Under the pieces are notes generated by a model. It was not told where the DNA came from. It searched no databases and saw only the letters and a list, made by a program, of their open reading frames with translations. Made by a program: the position numbers and the translations under genes. Positions 31,901-36,099 of a stretch of DNA of 36,099 nucleotides are shown here, piece after piece; positions within the stretch are counted from its first letter, which is position 1; every line of letters begins with the position of its first letter. Where the stretch lies: contig LSYV01000002.1 in assembly GCA_001584585.1 (NCBI GenBank), positions 3,916,442 through 3,952,540 on the forward strand, read 5' to 3'. This DNA comes from Gonium pectorale (taxonomy: Eukaryota; Chlorophyta; Chlorophyceae; Chlamydomonadales; Volvocaceae).

Positions 31901-34673
31901 CAGGCGGCTAGGGCAAGGGAAGGGGCTGCTGGCGCGGCTGCAGTCGCGGCGTCGGGCTCGCAGCAGCAGGCGCAGCGGCAACAACAGCCGCTGATGGGGC
32001 AATCCCGGGATGCGGGAGCGGCGGCTGCATCCACGGCAACGCAAACCACTTTGACCGGTGGGACCAGGGCGGCATCTGTGATGGGGGCAGCCAACACCAC
32101 GGAACGGCAGCTGACACAGTCCAGTGGCACCGCCACGACGGCAGAGAAGTTGCTGACGACCGGCTCAGGCGCCGCCGCCGCCCCCCTCAACGCAACCGTG
32201 GGGGCGAATACCACTGCCGCCGCCGGGACTGTGGTCAATGCCGCCGCGGGAGGGGCTGCTGCTGCTGGCGATGCCTCAGTCGCCGGGAACAGGGCAGCTG
32301 CTAAGCTGCGCAACCAGGCGGCTGAGCTGGAGCAACAGAAACGCGACTCGGAGCGGATCATCCAGCTTGTCAAGGAGCAGCTGTCGGCGGCGCAGGTGCA
32401 CACCGGCGCCGCCACGGCCGGTGGAAGCCAGGGCACGGGGACGAGCAGTGGAACAACTGCCGCCAGCGGCAGTAACAGTGGCGCCGCGGCTGCGGGTTCA
32501 ACTGGCGCTGGGGCTGCTGCCGGTGCCACTGGGGGTGCCACGGGGGGTGCCTCGTATGCCGCTGCCGCCGTCGACGCTGCGGCGGCTGCGGCGGCTGCAG
32601 CGGCGGCCGTGGCAAGGGTCCACGAGAGCAAAGGCGGCGCCGACGGCGGGTCCCAGTCCGTTGGCATCACTGTCCGCGACAGCGTCAGTGCCGTCGCCAC
32701 GACCGCCGCTGCGGTGACGGCCGGAGCGGCCAAGGGGGAGACGGCTGGGGACGTGACGGTCGGCGCAACGGCCGGGCAGAGGGCCGGGACAGGCGCCGAG
32801 GCTGGTGGGGCGACGGCCGTGACTGGCGCTGCGGCGGGGGCTCGCCGGCGGCTCTCCACCGCCGCAGCCGCTGCCGTCGGCGCGGCGGTGGGGTTGGAGG
32901 CGGCGGTGGGCCTCAGGGCTGCTGCGGAAGTAGCAGCTGGAGCCAACGCTGACCGGGGAGCGGGTGGCAATGCCGGTACCGCCGCCGGGGCGTCCTCGGA
33001 TGAGGGCCTGGCGGTGGCTGCGGGCCTGGCTGCGGCGGCCGCGGCACGAGCCGCGGTCATAAAGGCGGAGGTGGCGGCGCATGGTGGCAGCGGCAGCGGC
33101 GTGGTGGTGGTGGGGAGGGACGATGCGGACGTGCGCGGCGGGAGCGGCCCCCGCCACCTGGTCGTCCGCCACCCCTGCATGCACCAAGGCAGGGCACGCT
33201 GGGGCAGGGGGCGGGGTGGGTCTGGCGTCGTCGCCTGGGAGCAGGGCGGCATTGCACTGAGGCTGGGGCCTAGCGCGTACGATACAGAAGTACCAACACG
33301 GTCAACAATGCAACGCTGATGCCGCTGCGCTGTAGGCTTCTCGCGGGCGTACGTCCGCAAGTACCCACACGGCGTGCTGCCCGAGGTGCCCGCGCTGCAG
33401 CTGGTGGGCAGCCCCGACTGGGCCGCCTGCCTGGCGCTGGTGGGCCGCGCGGTCAACGCCAGCGCGCACTGCGCCGGCCGCCACTGCGTGCTGGGATCGG
33501 CGCAGCCGGCGCTGCAGGTGCGCTGGCCTCACCGTGCCTCTCTGCTCCACCTCTCCTAGCACCAAGTTGCGCCAAGTTCTGCCGCGTCCTGCTTTTTGCT
33601 TTAGCCGGGCTCCTCCTAGACTACCGTTGTATGCCAGGCCGTGGCCCGGCCTACAGATAGTGCTCCTCTGCCTGCTTCCTATATTCGCAGCCACACTCCT
33701 TCCGAGCTTTAGTTTACCAGACCCCACCTACCGGCCGGCGCCGGCGCAGGGCCCCTTCGTGGCGCTGGCGGGCTTCTACGTGGTATGGACGTTCTTCGGC
33801 CTGGGGCCCTCCGCCACGCCCGGCGCGGTGCTGAGCGCGGCGCAGGCGCACTGTGGGCTGCCGTGGCAGGAGGTGGAGTCCCGGCTGGGCCACCACATCA
33901 ACGTGGAGAAGTACTGCCTGTGGGGGCCCTACGTGGCGCACCTGCTCACGGCGGGGCTGGGTCTAGCCCCCGGGCAGTTCATCGTTGGTAAGCAAGCGGC
34001 GCGTCATTGAAGTCGGTCGCACTGATGCCGAGAGGCGGTGAAGTGCAGACCTGTCGATGGACAGTAAAGCCTCGACTTCCCTGTGCACGAACGTGCGTCG
34101 CATGCCACACAAAGGCTTACACCCGGTCCAGCAGCCGGGCGCCTCGCATGGTCATAAACGCGGCGTTCTTCTGCACCCGCAGGCTCTGGCGACGTTGGCT
34201 GGCCCATCGGCGCAGCGCTGGCGGAGGCGCTGCGCCTGCCCGGAATGGGCCCCGAGCTGCCGCTGCTGCGCCGAGTCGCGGCGACGCTGCTTCCGGCTTC
34301 GTGGGTGCCCAGTCGCTTGGAGACGGAGGGAGATACCGCAGATGAGGATGAAGAATCCACGTCGGCGGACGGGTCGTCCGGGGGTTCTCGTCGGGGAACC
34401 TCGGGCCGCGGCGCAGCTGCGCCGGCGGACGATGATGATGGGTGGCCCAGTGGGCTGGGCCTGGGCTTCAGCCTGACCATGCTGTGGGGCGGATTCCTGC
34501 TGGTCTTCGCGGCCTGGTGTTGCCTGTATGCCGCGGCTCGCAGCTGGATAGGCAGGTCAGTGGGCGTCAGCGGGCTGGGCGTCGCAGGGATGGGAGGGCG
34601 CGGCGGCAGCAGCGGGCAGCTGCCGCTGTCGGCGAGGGTCCGGACACCGCAGCGCCGTGTATGGTGGGCGTAG
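28951..34673 (+). CDS. GDA1/CD39-family apyrase (NTPDase) with very large low-complexity insertion
   Basis: Exons are 28951-29099, 29179-29285, 29531-29695, 29922-30000, 30204-30522, 30767-31282, 31448-33188, 33336-33517, 33750-33987 and 34183-34673, giving 1328 aa in one frame. The family hydrolyses nucleoside tri- or diphosphates in the lumen or outside the cell. Residues 14-28 are a signal anchor. Apyrase regions: ACR1 VAVIDCGSSGTR (38-49), ACR2 FATAGVRR (137-144), ACR3 ISGTDEGVYGWIAINF with catalytic Glu candidate E181, ACR4 GSLDLGGSSLE (263-273), and an ACR5-like GDVGWPIGAAL (~1168). A second membrane segment (~1258-1283) precedes a cytosolic tail, the two-anchor layout of Golgi/endomembrane NTPDases. 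Between RYGLNDAFDRS (~430) and RHPCMHQ (~1020) lie over 560 residues of Ala/Gly/Thr/Gln repeats, and residues ~275-410 are also Gln/Gly-rich. The donor after 33188 is GC; a GT donor after 33215 keeps the same phase and gives 1337 aa. Confidence 0.87.
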
Positions 34674-35577
34674 GCGCCGCCCAGATTTCGGGGCGTGCAC
34701 GATGTATTTGGTGTTTTCGAAACGCTTTGCGCAGTGGCGGTGTCTCCGGGGCTGTCCGTTGCGCAGCCTGCGGTGCCTGCCATGCACTGCGAAGAGACGA
34801 GCGCAGGAATAGGGTGCCCAGAAAGTGTCCTCGTGACAAGGCTCATGCGGGCGTGTGTAACGCACTTAACCTTGATCTTCGCATGAACGGCCATCTGGGT
34901 GCACAGGCCTGCTGCCGCCCTGCCTGCCGATGCGTATTGCATGCATGCATTTCGCATCGGTATCTCCATGTCCGGTGTTCACGCACCACCACACATGCGC
35001 CACTGAGGTAATACCTGCTGCGCGCTACTGCATCGCCGCAGCTCGCCCAAACCTACCACGCAACCGTCAGACCTAAGCCCAGGCTCTTGAGGACATTGCT
35101 CCGCGAGCATGCATCTCTGCACATTTGGGGACACACGGCCGCCCGGCACGTCTACGGCCCCACACCCTTGAGGCACACCGGCAGCGGCCTACGGTACAGT
35201 CACCCGCGCACCAGCGTGGAATTTACGGGAACGTCTCATCTTTGCGATTGTGACGCTCTCGACAGCAAGCCCCGTACTAATGTACGGCACGGCCGCCCGC
35301 CATCTCCCCTAGCGCGCCGGCACTCGTTGCAGCCGCGCACCTGCACACGCTAACGCTCCACTCCCCTACGCGCAGCCTACGGCGCTCGGTATCAATGCAA
35401 CCCGTGCTGCAGCGAAGCCGCAGCTGCGGAGCCGCGCCAGCGCTCTGCCCACCCGTGCGCGCCGCGCACTGCACTGTTAGCCGCCGAGCACAGCCCCATC
35501 TACCAACCTCAAAATGGTCTACAAAAGCTTCCATCACCCACGCCCAATCGGTGCATCCGCAGCATCCCCAACCGTCC
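34674..35577. other. Convergent intergenic region
   Basis: About 900 bases between the 3' ends of the apyrase gene (plus) and the RING gene (minus). No ORF with family motifs was found on either strand. It should contain both 3' UTRs. Confidence 0.6.
34856..34860 (+). promoter_or_regulatory. Candidate polyadenylation signal TGTAA (apyrase gene)
   Basis: TGTAA lies 183 bases after the apyrase stop codon in the convergent intergenic region, a good position for the 3' end of that transcript. Confidence 0.5.
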
Positions 35578-36099
35578 TCATGACACCCGCGCCTTGATGA
35601 AACCTCCTTTCTGCACCGCGGCGTTGCACTTGAAGCACTTGGGGTAGGCCGCCACCACGCTATCCTCGGTGGGGCAGCACTCCTCGCAGGGGCCCATGTG
35701 GCGGCAGCTCACCATCGCCCAGGAGCTGGTGCGCGCTTCGCACAGCGGGCAGGTCAACTTGGTGGGCCGCGGCGCAGCGTCGCCGTCAGGAGGCTGCGGC
35801 GACGGGCCGGCAGCGGGCGGCTGCGGCGACGGCCCTGCCGGCCTCGGCATCTGTATCGGCATGCCAGCAGCGTTGATGTACGGCAGCCCGCCGTTTGCTG
35901 GCGGCGCTGCCGTTGCCGGCGCTGCTGCCGGCGCCGCTGCCATGACAGTGTAGCCTGGAACCGGCGACGGCCCTCCGGGGGCCGCCACGAGCGGCCGTAC
36001 GAGGGGCTGGACGCCGGGGGCCGCCACCAGAGGCCGCACCTGCAGCGGCGCACCGGGGCCGCCCACCAGCGGTCGGATTCCGGGCTCCCATCCCGGGCG
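35578..36099 (-). CDS. RING-finger protein, C-terminal part (cut by window edge)
   Basis: An open frame enters from the right edge on the minus strand and stops at 35578-35580. The last ~174 residues are visible and the start lies outside the window. The C-terminus is a RING-type zinc site with eight ligands: CPLC, then SCRHMGPCEEC (C-x-H-x3-C-x2-C), then CFKC. This matches the C3HC4 pattern of RING E3 ubiquitin ligases, where the finger recruits an E2 enzyme; ligase activity is inferred. Upstream are repeats of RPLVxxPG (IRPLVGGPG, VRPLVAAPG twice) and Pro/Ala/Gly-rich, probably disordered sequence including a doubled PAAGPSPQPP-like motif. No start codon is claimed: the in-frame codon at 36066 is GTG and the frame continues above it to 36099. 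Confidence 0.75.
   Translation of the reverse strand, partial: RPGWEPGIRPLVGGPGAPLQVRPLVAAPGVQPLVRPLVAAPGGPSPVPGYTVMAAAPAAAPATAAPPANGGLPYINAAGMPIQMPRPAGPSPQPPAAGPSPQPPDGDAAPRPTKLTCPLCEARTSSWAMVSCRHMGPCEECCPTEDSVVAAYPKCFKCNAAVQKGGFIKARVS

Noticed and set aside
31204..33456. 750-residue open frame on the minus strand
   Set aside because: It is antisense to the apyrase low-complexity exon. GC-rich Ala/Gly codons have no stop codons on the reverse strand, and the frame shows no family motif.
1..36099. tRNA genes, CRISPR arrays, transposon ends or a gene cluster acting as one system
   Set aside because: I saw no cloverleaf-like tRNA, regular spaced repeats, transposase or reverse-transcriptase motifs, and the eight complete or partial genes belong to unrelated processes.

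Overview
The window looks like nuclear DNA of a volvocalean green alga (Chlamydomonas/Volvox group). The evidence is very high GC, many short GT-AG introns with GTGAGT/GTGGGT/GTGCGC donors, TGTAA polyadenylation-type motifs, long Ala/Gly/Gln/Pro low-complexity tracts inside otherwise conserved proteins, a plastid terminal oxidase and a plastid J-like protein with algal-type transit peptides, and a ciliary coiled-coil protein. I cannot name the species. All gene models were assembled by eye. I accepted an exon chain only when splice sites, reading phase and family motifs agreed, and no transcript or database check was possible.

Layout, left to right: (1) 4795-16, minus: plastid terminal oxidase (PTOX), 11 exons, 475 aa, all six di-iron ligands present. 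(2) 4796-7892: divergent intergenic region of about 3.1 kb with no gene I can support. (3) 7893-12174, plus: protein with an N-terminal RNA polymerase II CTD-interacting domain (CID) and a roughly 1,080-residue low-complexity tail. (4) 13017-16457, plus: CCDC13-like coiled-coil protein, probably ciliary or centriolar. (5) 16731-20079, plus: CPP1/CDF1-type J-like chloroplast membrane protein; its first intron appears to be GC-AG and its last intron holds a 455-base assembly gap. (6) 21445-24886, plus: secreted protein of unknown family, dense in N-glycosylation sequons and with a Pro-rich tail. (7) 25467-28623, plus: DEDDh exonuclease of the Gfd2/YDR514C-like type with an unrecognised N-terminal region. 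(8) 28951-34673, plus: two-membrane-anchor GDA1/CD39 apyrase (NTPDase) carrying a low-complexity insertion of more than 560 residues. (9) 36099-35578, minus, cut by the window edge: C-terminal part of a RING-finger protein.

The genes do not form a pathway or operon. Two serve the chloroplast (PTOX in plastoquinol oxidation, CPP1 in protochlorophyllide oxidoreductase stability), and the others are unrelated housekeeping, cilium, endomembrane and RNA functions. I found no mobile element, CRISPR array, tRNA or complete rRNA gene. The most unusual features are the very large disordered insertions (CID tail, apyrase insert, exonuclease linker), the unidentified multi-sequon secreted protein, one well-supported GC-AG intron and one possible one, and a short 18S-rRNA-end-like stretch close to the assembly gap. 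I do not see a new multi-gene system here.
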